Origin: Actinomycetes bacterium
GTDB taxonomy: Bacteria; Actinomycetota; Actinomycetes; Mycobacteriales; Mycobacteriaceae
Assembly (NCBI GenBank): GCA_023460175.1
Contig: JAEWRC010000166.1
Location: 91,870-155,869, forward strand
DNA: 64,000 bases
Reading direction: 5' to 3'
The position numbers and the translations under genes are program-made. The notes under the pieces were generated by a model. That model ran no database searches. It saw only the letters and a program-made list of their open reading frames with translations, and was not told the origin of the DNA. How positions within the stretch are numbered: position 1 is the stretch's first letter; each line of letters opens with the position of its first letter. This document shows, in pieces, positions 1 to 8,180 of this stretch.

Positions 1-2
1 GC

Positions 3-989
3 GCCGGGACGCGGATCCCCGCGGCCGGCGGCGGCTGGACGGACTGCGTGCTGCGCTGCGACGCTGCCGGAATCTGGTGGTATGAAAGTCTTTCCGGTGC
101 GCCGATGGCGCCGTGGCTGCGGCAGGCGTTGAGTTCCCCGGCGCCGCAGCGGGACTGGCGGATCGACTGGACCGCACCGGACCGCAATGCCCACCGCGCC
201 GGAGTCTCGGCCTGCCTGGCCGCGATCGCGGCCGGCGAGGTTTATCAGGCCTGCGTGTGCACGCAGTACCGGGGGGACTACACCGGGTCGCCGCTGGACT
301 TCTTCGCCGACGCGGTGACGCGCACGACGCCGGCGCGCGGCGCGTTCTGCGCCGGGCCGTGGGGTGCCCTGGCCTCACTGTCGCCGGAGGTGTTCCTGCG
401 CCGGCGCGGCGAGGACGTCACCTCCAGCCCCATCAAGGGCACGCTGCCACTGCACGCCGATCCGGGGCTGCTGCGCGGTTCGGTCAAGGACGTCGCCGAG
501 AACATCATGATCGTCGATCTGGTGCGCAACGACCTGGGCCGCGTCGCCACCACCGGATCGGTGACCGTGCCCGAACTGCTGGCCATCCGGCCCGCCCCCG
601 GCGTGTGGCACCTGGTATCGACGGTGACGGCACGCGTTCCCCGCAGCACGCCGATGCGCGACGTGCTGGCCGCGACATTCCCCCCGGCCTCGGTCACCGG
701 CACACCGAAAGGCCGTGCCGCCGAACTTCTCTCGCAATGGGAGCCGCACCCGCGCGGGGTCTACTGCGGCACCGTCGGACTGGCCTCGCCGGTGGCCGGC
801 ACCGAGCTGAACGTCGCCATCCGCACCGTCGAGTTCGACGCATCCGGTGCCGCGGTGTTCGGCGTCGGGGGCGGGATCACCGCCGATTCCGACCCGGACG
901 CCGAGTGGCAGGAGTGTCTGGACAAGGCGGCCCCGACGATCGCGCTGACCGGTCCGGCCGGCGTCGACTCACTGAGCGCGGGCGCGTAG
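3..989 (+). CDS. pabB: Para-aminobenzoate synthase component I (chorismate-binding), 5'-truncated by the window edge
   Basis: This is the C-terminal part (about 328 residues) of a chorismate-utilising enzyme that aminates chorismate to 4-amino-4-deoxychorismate for folate synthesis. The frame is open through the first base of the window, so the true start lies upstream. Visible family motifs are SPEVFLRR, the PIKGT loop whose lysine is typical of PabB rather than anthranilate synthase, the IVDLVRNDLGR metal/chorismate-binding stretch, and SVTGTPKGRA near the C-terminus. The 3' end overlaps the convergent rsmI by 21 bases. Anthranilate or isochorismate synthase is less likely because of PIKGT and the match in gene order with M. 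tuberculosis Rv1005c. Confidence 0.88.
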   Translation, partial: AGTRIPAAGGGWTDCVLRCDAAGIWWYESLSGAPMAPWLRQALSSPAPQRDWRIDWTAPDRNAHRAGVSACLAAIAAGEVYQACVCTQYRGDYTGSPLDFFADAVTRTTPARGAFCAGPWGALASLSPEVFLRRRGEDVTSSPIKGTLPLHADPGLLRGSVKDVAENIMIVDLVRNDLGRVATTGSVTVPELLAIRPAPGVWHLVSTVTARVPRSTPMRDVLAATFPPASVTGTPKGRAAELLSQWEPHPRGVYCGTVGLASPVAGTELNVAIRTVEFDASGAAVFGVGGGITADSDPDAEWQECLDKAAPTIALTGPAGVDSLSAGA

Positions 990-1808
990 CACCGCATCGT
1001 AGAGTTCGCGGCGCGACGGGGCGCCCGGGTGCGCGGCGATCACCTGCGCGCACGCGTCCTTGACCCGCATCCCGTCGTCGGCCAGGGCCACCACCTCGGC
1101 CACCAGGGTGTCCACGTCGGCCACCGGCGTCGCCCCGGCGAGCACCACGGTGATCTCACCCAGCACGCCGTCGGCCGCCCACTCGGCCAGCTCCCCCAGC
1201 GTGCCGCGAACGACCTCCTCGTGGATCTTGGTCAGCTCCCGGCAGACCGCCGCGCGACGGTCGGCCCCGAGTTCGTCGACGGCGTCGCGCAGACATTCGG
1301 CGAGCCGCCGCGGGGATTCGAAGAACACCGCCGTGCGCCGCTCGGTGGCCAGCGCGGCCAGCCAGCCGCGGCGCGCCGCGGGCTTGCGCGGGGCAAAACC
1401 CTCGAAGCAGAACCGGTCGGCCGCCAACCCGGACAACGTCAACGCCGTCGTCACCGCCGACGGTCCGGGCAGACACGTCAACGGCAGGTCCGCGCTCACG
1501 CACGCCGCCACCAACCGATAGCCGGGATCGCTGATCGAGGGCATGCCCGCATCGGTCACGGCGAGCACCGTCGCCCCGCTGCGGATCTCGTCGACCAGGG
1601 CGGGAACACGGGTGGTCTCATTGCCCTCGAACAGGCTGAGCACCTTCCCGCGGATCCGCACCTGAAGCGACTGGGCGAGGTTGCGCACCCGGCGGGTGTC
1701 CTCGGCGGCGACGATGTCCGCGGTCCCGAGCGCGTCGATCAGCCGGGCCGAGGCGTCTCCGGGATGCCCCAACGGTGTGGCTGCCAGCAACAGTCGACCG
1801 CCACTCAT
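969..1808 (-). CDS. rsmI: 16S rRNA (cytidine-1402 2'-O)-methyltransferase RsmI
   Basis: A 279-residue SAM-dependent methyltransferase of the tetrapyrrole-methylase fold that methylates the ribose of C1402 in the ribosomal P site. The N-terminus MSGGRLLLAATPLGHPGD carries the family's xTPxGNxxD-like substrate loop, followed by AAEDTRR, VTDAGMPSISDPGYRLV and the LPGPSAVTTAL SAM-binding stretch. The ATG at 1808 was chosen over the longer frame because it begins exactly at the conserved N-terminus and lies 7 bases after a TAGGCT -10 box, as expected for a leaderless mRNA. It is divergent from pmt, with 25 bases between the two start codons. Confidence 0.93.
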   Translation of the reverse strand: MSGGRLLLAATPLGHPGDASARLIDALGTADIVAAEDTRRVRNLAQSLQVRIRGKVLSLFEGNETTRVPALVDEIRSGATVLAVTDAGMPSISDPGYRLVAACVSADLPLTCLPGPSAVTTALTLSGLAADRFCFEGFAPRKPAARRGWLAALATERRTAVFFESPRRLAECLRDAVDELGADRRAAVCRELTKIHEEVVRGTLGELAEWAADGVLGEITVVLAGATPVADVDTLVAEVVALADDGMRVKDACAQVIAAHPGAPSRRELYDAVLRARAQ

Positions 1809-1815
1809 GCCCCAC

Positions 1816-1825
1816 AGCCTACGAT
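1816..1825. promoter_or_regulatory. Overlapping divergent -10 elements for rsmI and pmt
   Basis: AGCCTACGAT contains TAGGCT on the minus strand (1821 to 1816), 7 bases before the rsmI ATG, and TACGAT on the plus strand (1820-1825), 8 bases before the pmt ATG. The two TAnnnT hexamers share the TA step at 1820-1821. The spacings fit leaderless transcription in both directions. Sequence seen directly; promoter function inferred. Confidence 0.6.
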
Positions 1826-1833
1826 CGGTGTCG

Positions 1834-3378
1834 ATGACCGCTCCCTCGACCGTGGTGCCGGAGCGCGCCGTACCGGTGATCAGCCCCGGCCCGCTGGTCC
1901 CCGTCGCCGATTTCGGGCCGCTGGATCGTGCGCAGGGCTGGGCGATGACGGCGGTGATCGGGGCCCTGGCGGCCATCACCCGATTCCTGAACCTGCAGTC
2001 GCCGACCGACGCCGGCACGCCGATCTTCGACGAGAAGCACTACGCGCCGCAGGCCTGGCAGATGCTGCACAACAGCGGCGTCGAGGACAATCCCGGCTTC
2101 GGGCTGGTGGTTCATCCCCCCGTCGGCAAGCAGTTGATCGCCATCGGCGAGGCCATCTTCGGCTACAGCGGGCTGGGCTGGCGGTTCAGCGGCGCGGTGA
2201 TGGGCGTGATCCTGGTGGTGCTGGTCGCCCGGATCGTGCGGCGAATCAGCCGCTCGACGCTGGTCGGCGCCATCGCCGGGCTGCTGCTGATCGCCGACGG
2301 CGTGACGTTCGTGGCCTCGCGCACCGCGCTGCTCGACGGGTTCCTGGTGGTGTTCGTGGTCGCGGCGTTCGGGGCGCTGATCGTGGACCGCGATCAGGTC
2401 CGCGAGCGGATGCACAACGCGCTGCTGGACGGGCGGATCCACGAGACCCAGTGGGGTCCGCGCCTGGGTGTGCGCTGGTGGCGGTTCGGTGCCGGGGTGC
2501 TGCTCGGACTGGCCTGCGCGACCAAGTGGTCCGGCCTGTACTTCGTGGTGTTCTTCGGGTTGATGTCGCTGGCCTTCGACGTGGTGGCCCGGCGGCAGTA
2601 TCAGGTGTCGCGGCCGTGGCTGGGCACCATCCGCCGCGACGTCGGGCCGACGGCCTGGGCCATGGGCCTGATCCCGGTCGCGGTGTACGTGGCGTCGTAC
2701 GCGCGCTGGTTCGCCTCCGAGACCGCCGTCCACCGCTACGAGGCCGGCCGCAAGATCGGCGAGCGCGAGTGGTTCCAGCCGCCGGACGCCATCCGCTCGC
2801 TGTGGCACTACACCGCCAAGGCCTACGACTTCCATTCCGGGCTGACCAACGCGGCGGGCAATCAGCACCCGTGGGAGTCCAAGCCGTGGACCTGGCCGAT
2901 GTCGTTGCGGCCGGTGCTGTACGCGATCGACCAGGACAACGTGCCCGGCTGCGGCGCGGCGTCCTGCGTCAAGGCCGTGATGCTGGTGGGGACGCCGGCG
3001 ATGTGGTTCATCGCGGTGCCCGTGCTGGGGTACGCGGCCTGGCGCGCCTTCGTCCGCTGCGACTGGCGCTACGCGGTGGTGCTGGTCGGCTACTGCGCGG
3101 GCTGGCTGCCGTGGTTCGCCGACATCGACCGGCAGATGTACTTCTTCTACGCGGTGGCCATGGCGCCGTTCCTGGTCATGGCGATCGCGTTGATCTGCGG
3201 GGACATCCTCTACAAACCCACCCGAAACCCGGAACGACGAACGCTCGGGCTGGTGGTGGTCTGCTGCTACGTGGCGCTGGTGATCACGAACTTCGCGTGG
3301 CTGTTTCCGGTGCTGACGGGAATGCCCATCTCGCAGCAGACCTGGCACATGCAGATCTGGTTACCCAGCTGGCGATAG
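1834..3378 (+). CDS. pmt: Dolichyl/polyprenyl-phosphate-mannose--protein O-mannosyltransferase
   Basis: A 514-residue polytopic GT39 enzyme that transfers mannose from polyprenyl-phosphomannose to Ser/Thr of proteins during Sec export. Visible features are the first membrane helix followed by the loop TPIFDEKHYAPQAW with the acidic catalytic D-E pair, many hydrophobic segments (for example VIGALAAITRF, GVLLGLACATKWSGLYF), and the extracytoplasmic WESKPWTWP region near residue 350. ATG 1834 is preferred because it lies 8 bases after a TACGAT -10 box; GTG 1828 is an in-frame alternative. The gene order matches M. tuberculosis Rv1002c beside rsmI. Confidence 0.93.
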   Translation: MTAPSTVVPERAVPVISPGPLVPVADFGPLDRAQGWAMTAVIGALAAITRFLNLQSPTDAGTPIFDEKHYAPQAWQMLHNSGVEDNPGFGLVVHPPVGKQLIAIGEAIFGYSGLGWRFSGAVMGVILVVLVARIVRRISRSTLVGAIAGLLLIADGVTFVASRTALLDGFLVVFVVAAFGALIVDRDQVRERMHNALLDGRIHETQWGPRLGVRWWRFGAGVLLGLACATKWSGLYFVVFFGLMSLAFDVVARRQYQVSRPWLGTIRRDVGPTAWAMGLIPVAVYVASYARWFASETAVHRYEAGRKIGEREWFQPPDAIRSLWHYTAKAYDFHSGLTNAAGNQHPWESKPWTWPMSLRPVLYAIDQDNVPGCGAASCVKAVMLVGTPAMWFIAVPVLGYAAWRAFVRCDWRYAVVLVGYCAGWLPWFADIDRQMYFFYAVAMAPFLVMAIALICGDILYKPTRNPERRTLGLVVVCCYVALVITNFAWLFPVLTGMPISQQTWHMQIWLPSWR

Positions 3379-3478
3379 CGCGTGTGCGCGACGGCCGACG
3401 GCGCCCAGATTGCCGATAGGGTCGTGACAGGGCCCAATCGCAGCGCCCTGGACGCAATTTCGGCCCGGACGGAGCACC

Positions 3479-4303
3479 ATGAGCACGCGCGAACAGGTAC
3501 TGATCGGGGCCGACGAGTTGGCCCGCCGACTGGACGCCGGGGAGCCGATCACGCTGCTGGACGTGCGCTGGGAACTCGCCCAGCCCGACGGCACCGCCGC
3601 CTACGAGCGCGGGCATCTGCCCGGCGCGGTGTACGTCTCCCTCGACGACGACCTCTCCGACCATTCGGTGGCGGGCCGCGGCCGGCATCCGCTGCCGTCC
3701 GGGGCCGCACTGCAGTCCGCCGCGCGCCGCTGGGGCGTTCGCACCGGGGTGCCGGTGGTGGTCTACGACGACTGGAACCGCGCGGGCTCCTCGCGCGCCT
3801 GGTGGGTACTCACCGCCGCGGGAATCCCGGACGTGCGCATTCTCGACGGCGGGCTGGCCGCCTGGACGGGCGAATTGCAGACCGGCACAGTCGTTCCCGA
3901 GCCCGGCGACGTCACCGTGGCGCACCGCGACCTCTACGCGGGGGCCCGCCGCACCGTGACCGCCGACGAGGCCGCGCAGGCAGCGGCGCTGCTCGATGCG
4001 CGAGCCCCCGAGCGGTTCCGCGGCGAGGTCGAACCGGTGGACGCGGTCGCCGGCCACATCCCCGGCGCGCGCAACCTGCCCAGCACGCAGCTGCTCGCCG
4101 AGGACGGAGCCTGGCTACCGGAGGCGGACCTGACCCGCCTCTTCGACGGCATCGACGACGACGTCGCGGTGTACTGCGGTTCCGGGGTGACCGCGGCGGT
4201 GACGGTCGCGGCCCTGGCCTCGGTGGGCGTGGACGCCGCGCTGTTCCCGGGCTCGTGGTCGCAGTGGAGCTCGGAGCCGTCCCGCCCGGTAGCGACCGGT
4301 TAG
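3479..4303 (+). CDS. sseB: Thiosulfate/3-mercaptopyruvate sulfurtransferase (tandem rhodanese), SseB-like
   Basis: A 274-residue protein with two rhodanese domains. The N-terminal inactive domain (about residues 5-140) contains ILDGGLAAW, and the C-terminal domain ends in the active-site loop CGSGVTA, whose cysteine would carry the persulfide. Internal motifs ERGHLPGAVYVSLDD and AGHIPGARNLPS are the repeated rhodanese signature. It probably moves sulfane sulfur to cyanide or other acceptors. The start ATG follows a GGAG. The last four bases overlap the convergent arcA. The sequence resembles M. tuberculosis SseB (Rv2291), whose gene sits elsewhere in that species, so the placement here is a lineage difference. 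Confidence 0.88.
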   Translation: MSTREQVLIGADELARRLDAGEPITLLDVRWELAQPDGTAAYERGHLPGAVYVSLDDDLSDHSVAGRGRHPLPSGAALQSAARRWGVRTGVPVVVYDDWNRAGSSRAWWVLTAAGIPDVRILDGGLAAWTGELQTGTVVPEPGDVTVAHRDLYAGARRTVTADEAAQAAALLDARAPERFRGEVEPVDAVAGHIPGARNLPSTQLLAEDGAWLPEADLTRLFDGIDDDVAVYCGSGVTAAVTVAALASVGVDAALFPGSWSQWSSEPSRPVATG

Positions 4304-5514
4304 AGCGGGTCGCGCGCCGCAGGGCAGGACATGCAGCGCGGGCCGCCGCGGCCGGTGCCCAGCTCCGAAGCGGCGATGCGCACCACCTCGATGCCCGAAT
4401 CCTCGAGCCGCGCATTGGTCTCGACGTTGCGCTCGTAGGCCACCACCACGCCCGGCGCCAACGCCAGGGTGTTGTTGCCGTCGTCCCATTGCTCGCGTTC
4501 GGCGGTCACCGGGTCCAGGCCGGTAGCGATGACCCGCAGCCGGTCGATGCCCATCGCCTCGGCTGCGGCCCGCACGAAGGGCACCGCGTCGTCGATCTGC
4601 ACCGCGCCGTTGACACGGCGAATCGTGAACGCGGACAACGTGTCCACCACGTTGGGATACATCACCACGGCATCGACGTCGACCATGGTGCACACCGTGT
4701 CCAGGTGCATCTGCGCCCGCCCCTGCTCAATGGGCACGGCCAGCACGGTGTGGGCCAGGCCGTCGTCGAACAGGCTGCGTGCCAACGCTTCCGCACCGGC
4801 CGGCGTGGTGCGCTCCCCGACGCCGACGGCCACCACGCCGGGCGCGAGCAGCAGGACGTCGCCGCCCTCCACGGGCGCCGAGCGCGACTCGTAGGCCCGC
4901 CGCACCCCGAGGAAGCGGGGGTGATGCGCGTAGATCAGATCGGTCAGCGATGTTTCGCGCATCCGCGCGGGCAGCGACAGCGAGGTGATCGCCACCCGCG
5001 GCCCGATCCAGAACGACGAGTCGCGGGTGAACACCAGGTTGGGCAGCGGATCGATGACGAAGTCGCCGCCGTGGTGCATCCGCCGCACCAGCGACAGCTC
5101 GCTGTCGGCCAGCGGCAGTTCGGTGAAGGTCATACCGGCCATCAGCAGATGCGCCAGACTGCCGGGATCGAGGCCGCGCAAGTAGCCCGAAAGCTCCTGC
5201 GCCAGCGGTAGACCCAGCCGTCGCGCATCGACGGCCGCCGCGATCCCCTGCATCCGCGCGGCCCCGCTGGCCAGGGCCTCGCTGAGCAGATCCGCCATCA
5301 GCAGCACCTCGACGCCACGGGCCCGCAACAGTTCGGCGAACGCGTCGTGCTCCTCCTGGGCGCGCGACACCCAGGGCAGTCCGTCGAAGAGCAACCGGTC
5401 GTTGTTGCGGGGCGTCAGCCGCTGCAATTCGGCGCCGGGGCGGTGCAGGATGACCGCACGCAGCGTTCCGACCTCGGAATTGACGCTCAGCGCCGGAGCC
5501 TCCACAGTTAGCAC
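4300..5514 (-). CDS. arcA: Arginine deiminase
   Basis: A 404-residue enzyme hydrolysing L-arginine to citrulline and ammonia. Motifs are EVGTLRAVILHRPG at the N-terminus, FTRDSSFWIG, MHLDTVCTMVD with the catalytic His/Asp region, GNNTLALAPGVV, and the C-terminal GGPRCMSCP loop holding the nucleophilic cysteine (about Cys397). The longest start is GTG 5514. An in-frame GTG at 5505 lies 7 bases after a TACGGT hexamer and would make a leaderless mRNA, so the true start is open. There are no arcB or arcC genes beside it. It is divergent from soxR. Confidence 0.92.
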   Translation of the reverse strand: MLTVEAPALSVNSEVGTLRAVILHRPGAELQRLTPRNNDRLLFDGLPWVSRAQEEHDAFAELLRARGVEVLLMADLLSEALASGAARMQGIAAAVDARRLGLPLAQELSGYLRGLDPGSLAHLLMAGMTFTELPLADSELSLVRRMHHGGDFVIDPLPNLVFTRDSSFWIGPRVAITSLSLPARMRETSLTDLIYAHHPRFLGVRRAYESRSAPVEGGDVLLLAPGVVAVGVGERTTPAGAEALARSLFDDGLAHTVLAVPIEQGRAQMHLDTVCTMVDVDAVVMYPNVVDTLSAFTIRRVNGAVQIDDAVPFVRAAAEAMGIDRLRVIATGLDPVTAEREQWDDGNNTLALAPGVVVAYERNVETNARLEDSGIEVVRIAASELGTGRGGPRCMSCPAARDPL

Positions 5515-5530
5515 CGTAGCGCCACTGCGG

Positions 5531-5550
5531 ACCTGAACTATCGTTTAGGT
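5531..5550. promoter_or_regulatory. Dyad-symmetric operator candidate for SoxR overlapping its own -10
   Basis: An imperfect inverted repeat, ACCTGAAC then TATC then GTTTAGGT (8+4+8, one mismatch between the arms), sits between arcA and soxR. The soxR -10 TATCGT (5539-5544) lies in its centre, 8 bases before the soxR ATG. MerR-family regulators bind dyads inside the promoter spacer or core, so autoregulation is a reasonable inference. Confidence 0.5.
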
Positions 5551-5552
5551 GT

Positions 5553-5984
5553 ATGAACACCCACGAGTTGGCACCGGGCGAGTTGGCGGCCCGCGCCGGG
5601 GTGGCCATCTCGGCGTTGCACTTCTACGAGCGCGAGGGGCTGATCAGCAGCCGGCGCACCTCGGGCAATCAGCGCCGCTACACCCGGGACACGTTGCGCC
5701 GCGTCGCGTTCATCCGGATGTCCCAGCGACTCGGCATCCCCCTGGCACGGATCCGGGAGGCCCTGACGAGCCTGCCCGCCGACCGCGTGCCCACCAGCCG
5801 CGACTGGGCGCGGTTGTCGGCGGGCTGGCGCCAGGATCTCGACGACCGCATCGTGCACCTGCAGCGCCTGCGCGACAACCTCGCCGACTGCATCGGCTGC
5901 GGCTGCCTGAGCCTGAAGAGCTGCACGCTGTCCAACCCCGATGACGTGCTGTCCGAGAAGGGACCCGGGCCGGTTCGCCTCTGA
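5553..5984 (+). CDS. soxR: Redox-sensing MerR-family regulator SoxR
   Basis: A 143-residue regulator with an N-terminal winged helix (LAARAGVAISALHFYEREGL, then RRYTRDTLRRVAFI), a long dimerisation helix and a C-terminal [2Fe-2S] ligand cluster with cysteines 113, 116, 118 and 124 in the CIGCGCLSLKSC pattern. The spacing matches enterobacterial SoxR. It probably responds to redox-cycling compounds or nitric oxide. The ATG is 8 bases after TATCGT, suggesting a leaderless mRNA. Neighbours are arcA (divergent) and the AlkB-like repair gene downstream; there is no soxS. Confidence 0.93.
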   Translation: MNTHELAPGELAARAGVAISALHFYEREGLISSRRTSGNQRRYTRDTLRRVAFIRMSQRLGIPLARIREALTSLPADRVPTSRDWARLSAGWRQDLDDRIVHLQRLRDNLADCIGCGCLSLKSCTLSNPDDVLSEKGPGPVRL

Positions 5985-6006
5985 TCGAACGTCTGTGCGA
6001 TAGACT
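5985..6006 (+). promoter_or_regulatory. LexA (SOS) box and -10 for the AlkB-like gene
   Basis: TCGAAC-N4-GTGCGA at 5985-6000 differs from the mycobacterial SOS consensus TCGAAC-N4-GTTCGA at one base. It is followed directly by a -10 TAGACT (6001-6006), 7 bases before the GTG start at 6014. Repressor bound here would cover the promoter. I recall the M. tuberculosis orthologue (Rv1000c) as a member of the LexA regulon. Confidence 0.75.
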
Positions 6007-6013
6007 TCGAGAC

Positions 6014-6610
6014 GTGACCGTGTCGCTACAGGAAGGCCTGTTCGACCACGCCGAGCGACGACGCCTGGCCCACGGAGCATGGATCGACGTTCGCGCCGGC
6101 TGGTTCGACGCCCCCGACGAGTTGTTCGACGAGCTGCTGTCCGCCATCCCCTGGCGCGCCGAGCGCCGGCAGATGTACGACCGCGTGCTCGCCGTCCCCC
6201 GGCTGATCAGCTACCACGATCTGGTAGAGGAACCGGCACCGCACGTCGCGCTCAAGCAGCTTCGCCGTCGGCTCAACGACATTTACGCCGGCGAACTCGG
6301 CGAGCCGTTCACCACCGCCGGGCTGTGTCTCTACCGCGACGGCGACGACAGTGTGGCCTGGCACGGCGACACCCTGGGCCGCGGCAAGTCCGAGGACACC
6401 ATGGTGGCGATCGTCAGCCTCGGCGCCACCCGCACCTTCGCGCTGCGTCCCCGCGGTGGGGGCCGCTCGCTGCGCCTCAAGCACGGCCACGGCGACCTGC
6501 TGGTGATGGGGGGCTCCTGTCAGCGCACCTGGGAGCACGCGATCCCGAAGACCGCCCGCCCCGTCGGCCCCCGGATCAGCATCCAGTTCCGCCCGCGGGG
6601 TGTGCGCTAA
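6014..6610 (+). CDS. AlkB-like 2-oxoglutarate/Fe(II)-dependent dioxygenase
   Basis: A 198-residue double-stranded beta-helix oxygenase, probably removing alkyl lesions from nucleic acid bases by oxidative dealkylation. The iron ligands are visible as His117 and Asp119 (WHGD) and His175 (WEHAIPKT). The 2-oxoglutarate-binding RxxxxxR is Arg187/Arg193, with R-I-S-I-Q-F-R spacing. The upstream SOS box and leaderless promoter fit a DNA-damage role. GTG 6014 is the start implied by the -10. The stop overlaps the convergent lipoprotein gene by four bases. An oxygenase acting on another substrate cannot be excluded. Confidence 0.88.
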   Translation: MTVSLQEGLFDHAERRRLAHGAWIDVRAGWFDAPDELFDELLSAIPWRAERRQMYDRVLAVPRLISYHDLVEEPAPHVALKQLRRRLNDIYAGELGEPFTTAGLCLYRDGDDSVAWHGDTLGRGKSEDTMVAIVSLGATRTFALRPRGGGRSLRLKHGHGDLLVMGGSCQRTWEHAIPKTARPVGPRISIQFRPRGVR

Positions 6611-7269
6611 CTGCGAATGGCCGCCACGGCGTCGGTGAGCAGCTTCTCGGCCCGTCCGGTGTCGACGGGTTCGGTCGGCTTGTCCGGGACCACCAGCGGG
6701 TTGGCGGTGACGATGACCTGATAGTCGCCGAGGTGCGCGATATAGCTGTAGACCTCGCCGGTCTGCACCTGTCCATTCATCGCGGCCTGCACCACGCGGT
6801 GTACGCCGAGGGTCTCGACACCGTCGATCTGCGGCGCGGGCACCGACTCGATGGTGCCGCGGGTTCCGCCGGCCACGTACGAGAACTTCTTGCAGTTGTC
6901 GCTCGGCGTGTTCAGCGGCACCTGCTCGGAGGTCTCCAGCGCGATGGCCACCAGCCGGTTGCCCTCGCCCTCGGCGATCACCGCGGACATGTTGCCCTTG
7001 AGCTCCTCCGGCAGGGTCTGCATGCTGGCGAACTCCGCGCAGTCGGCGGGTTCGAACTCGACCCCCTCGGGCGGTTTCTGGTTCTCCAGCGCCTTCGGGT
7101 CCAGGCCCGAGGATTTCTCCGTGACCTGGAACTCCGGACCGAACGTCGAGGCGACCTGACCGATCTTGGCGATATCGATGGACTCGGAGTTCGGCGGCTC
7201 TTCGGCGGCCGAACAACCCGCCACCACGCCGACGCTCAACACCGCAACCAGCACCCTGTGTGTGGACAT
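6607..7269 (-). CDS. Mycobacterial lipoprotein (DUF5642-like)
   Basis: A 220-residue exported lipoprotein. The signal peptide has a lipobox VVAGC with the acylated cysteine at about residue 19. The mature part has conserved cysteines in PADCAEF and DNCKKF and a beta-rich C-terminal half ending in SYIAHLGDYQVIVTANP. It resembles mycobacteria-specific envelope lipoproteins of unknown function, and the downstream gene on the same strand order (7297-7968) has the same architecture. No catalytic motif is visible. The family name is from memory and tentative. Confidence 0.7.
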   Translation of the reverse strand: MSTHRVLVAVLSVGVVAGCSAAEEPPNSESIDIAKIGQVASTFGPEFQVTEKSSGLDPKALENQKPPEGVEFEPADCAEFASMQTLPEELKGNMSAVIAEGEGNRLVAIALETSEQVPLNTPSDNCKKFSYVAGGTRGTIESVPAPQIDGVETLGVHRVVQAAMNGQVQTGEVYSYIAHLGDYQVIVTANPLVVPDKPTEPVDTGRAEKLLTDAVAAIRS

Positions 7270-7296
7270 CGGGCGCCAATCTACCCACCGCGGGGC

Positions 7297-7968
7297 TCAA
7301 CCGCGCGCGGTGGCGACCGTGTTGACCAAGAGCTCCGCGGCGTACTGCGACGGCAGCGGCGGATGCGGCGAGCCGGGATCGAGGATCAACGTGACGAAGA
7401 TCAGGTGAGCGTCGAGGTAGGCCAGGTAGGTGTAGGCCTGCGAGTCGGTTTCGGTGCCGGATTCGACCACGGTGCGGATCTCCGCCGACATCCCGACCGT
7501 GACCGCCGCCTCGACCGGCGGCGCGGGAATCAAGCGCACCGACGCCGTTGACCGCCCGTAGCCGGCGCTCCACTGCGCGCACTCATCGAGCAGTGCTGGG
7601 TCGACGCCGAGCGGGCGTCCCGACGGCGCGGTCGCGATGACGACGTACACCTGGCCGCCGTCTCCTGAACTCGCCAGGCCCCGTCCGGTGCCCCCGTCGG
7701 CGCCGTTGACCAACGCCGCGCACGGGGCCGGCTGCGCCGTCCAGCCCGGCCGCATACCCCAGTACGCCACCGGCGAAGTGACGTCGACGACGTCCTGAAC
7801 CTCATCGCCGGCGGGGAGCTCGCCACGCATCCGCTTGACCCGAGCGGGATCGACGGACGGTGCTGCCGCCGCGGGGATCGACGACGGCGGGGCGGCGCGG
7901 TCCTGGTCGCCGGGCGCCCCGCAGCCGGCCAGCAGCAGCGCCGCGCCGAGGGCAGACAGTAGCCGCAT
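7297..7968 (-). CDS. Second lipoprotein of the same family
   Basis: A 223-residue lipoprotein starting at MRLLSALGAALLLAGC (lipobox LAGC). The ATG at 7968 was chosen over a longer frame because it places the signal peptide at the N-terminus. The mature domain shares with the neighbour the APCAALVN and DECAQWS cysteines and a C-terminal TYLAYLDAHLIFVTLILDP strand that parallels SYIAHLGDYQVIVTANP. The two genes are separated by 27 bases and are probably an old tandem duplication transcribed together. Function unknown. Confidence 0.68.
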   Translation of the reverse strand: MRLLSALGAALLLAGCGAPGDQDRAAPPSSIPAAAAPSVDPARVKRMRGELPAGDEVQDVVDVTSPVAYWGMRPGWTAQPAPCAALVNGADGGTGRGLASSGDGGQVYVVIATAPSGRPLGVDPALLDECAQWSAGYGRSTASVRLIPAPPVEAAVTVGMSAEIRTVVESGTETDSQAYTYLAYLDAHLIFVTLILDPGSPHPPLPSQYAAELLVNTVATARG

Positions 7969-8129
7969 GCCCGTTGGTAGCACACTGCGACCGAGGACCC
8001 GGTTTATTCCCAGCGTTTCTGCCAACTTTTCGACAACATTCCGCCAACTTCGAAAACCGGAGGCATACCCGGAATCACGGGGAAGAAAACTCTTCCCACC
8101 TCAGTTCCACTGACCAGACCCGAGGGTCG

Positions 8130-8147
8130 CCCGCCCAGGACGGCGGG
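8130..8147 (+). promoter_or_regulatory. Leader hairpin of the first GPIVGRR gene
   Basis: CCCGCC-CAGGAC-GGCGGG forms a 6-bp stem with a 6-base loop ending 33 bases before the start codon. Hairpins of different sequence occupy the same place before the two paralogous genes downstream. Role unknown; it could affect mRNA stability or translation. Confidence 0.5.
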
Positions 8148-8180
8148 AGAGGTAAGAGGGAAGTGAAGGTGTGACTGGCG

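Noticed and set aside
1029..3419. Long plus-strand frame across rsmI and pmt
   Set aside because: Arg/Pro/His-rich, no motif, and it overlaps two confident genes.
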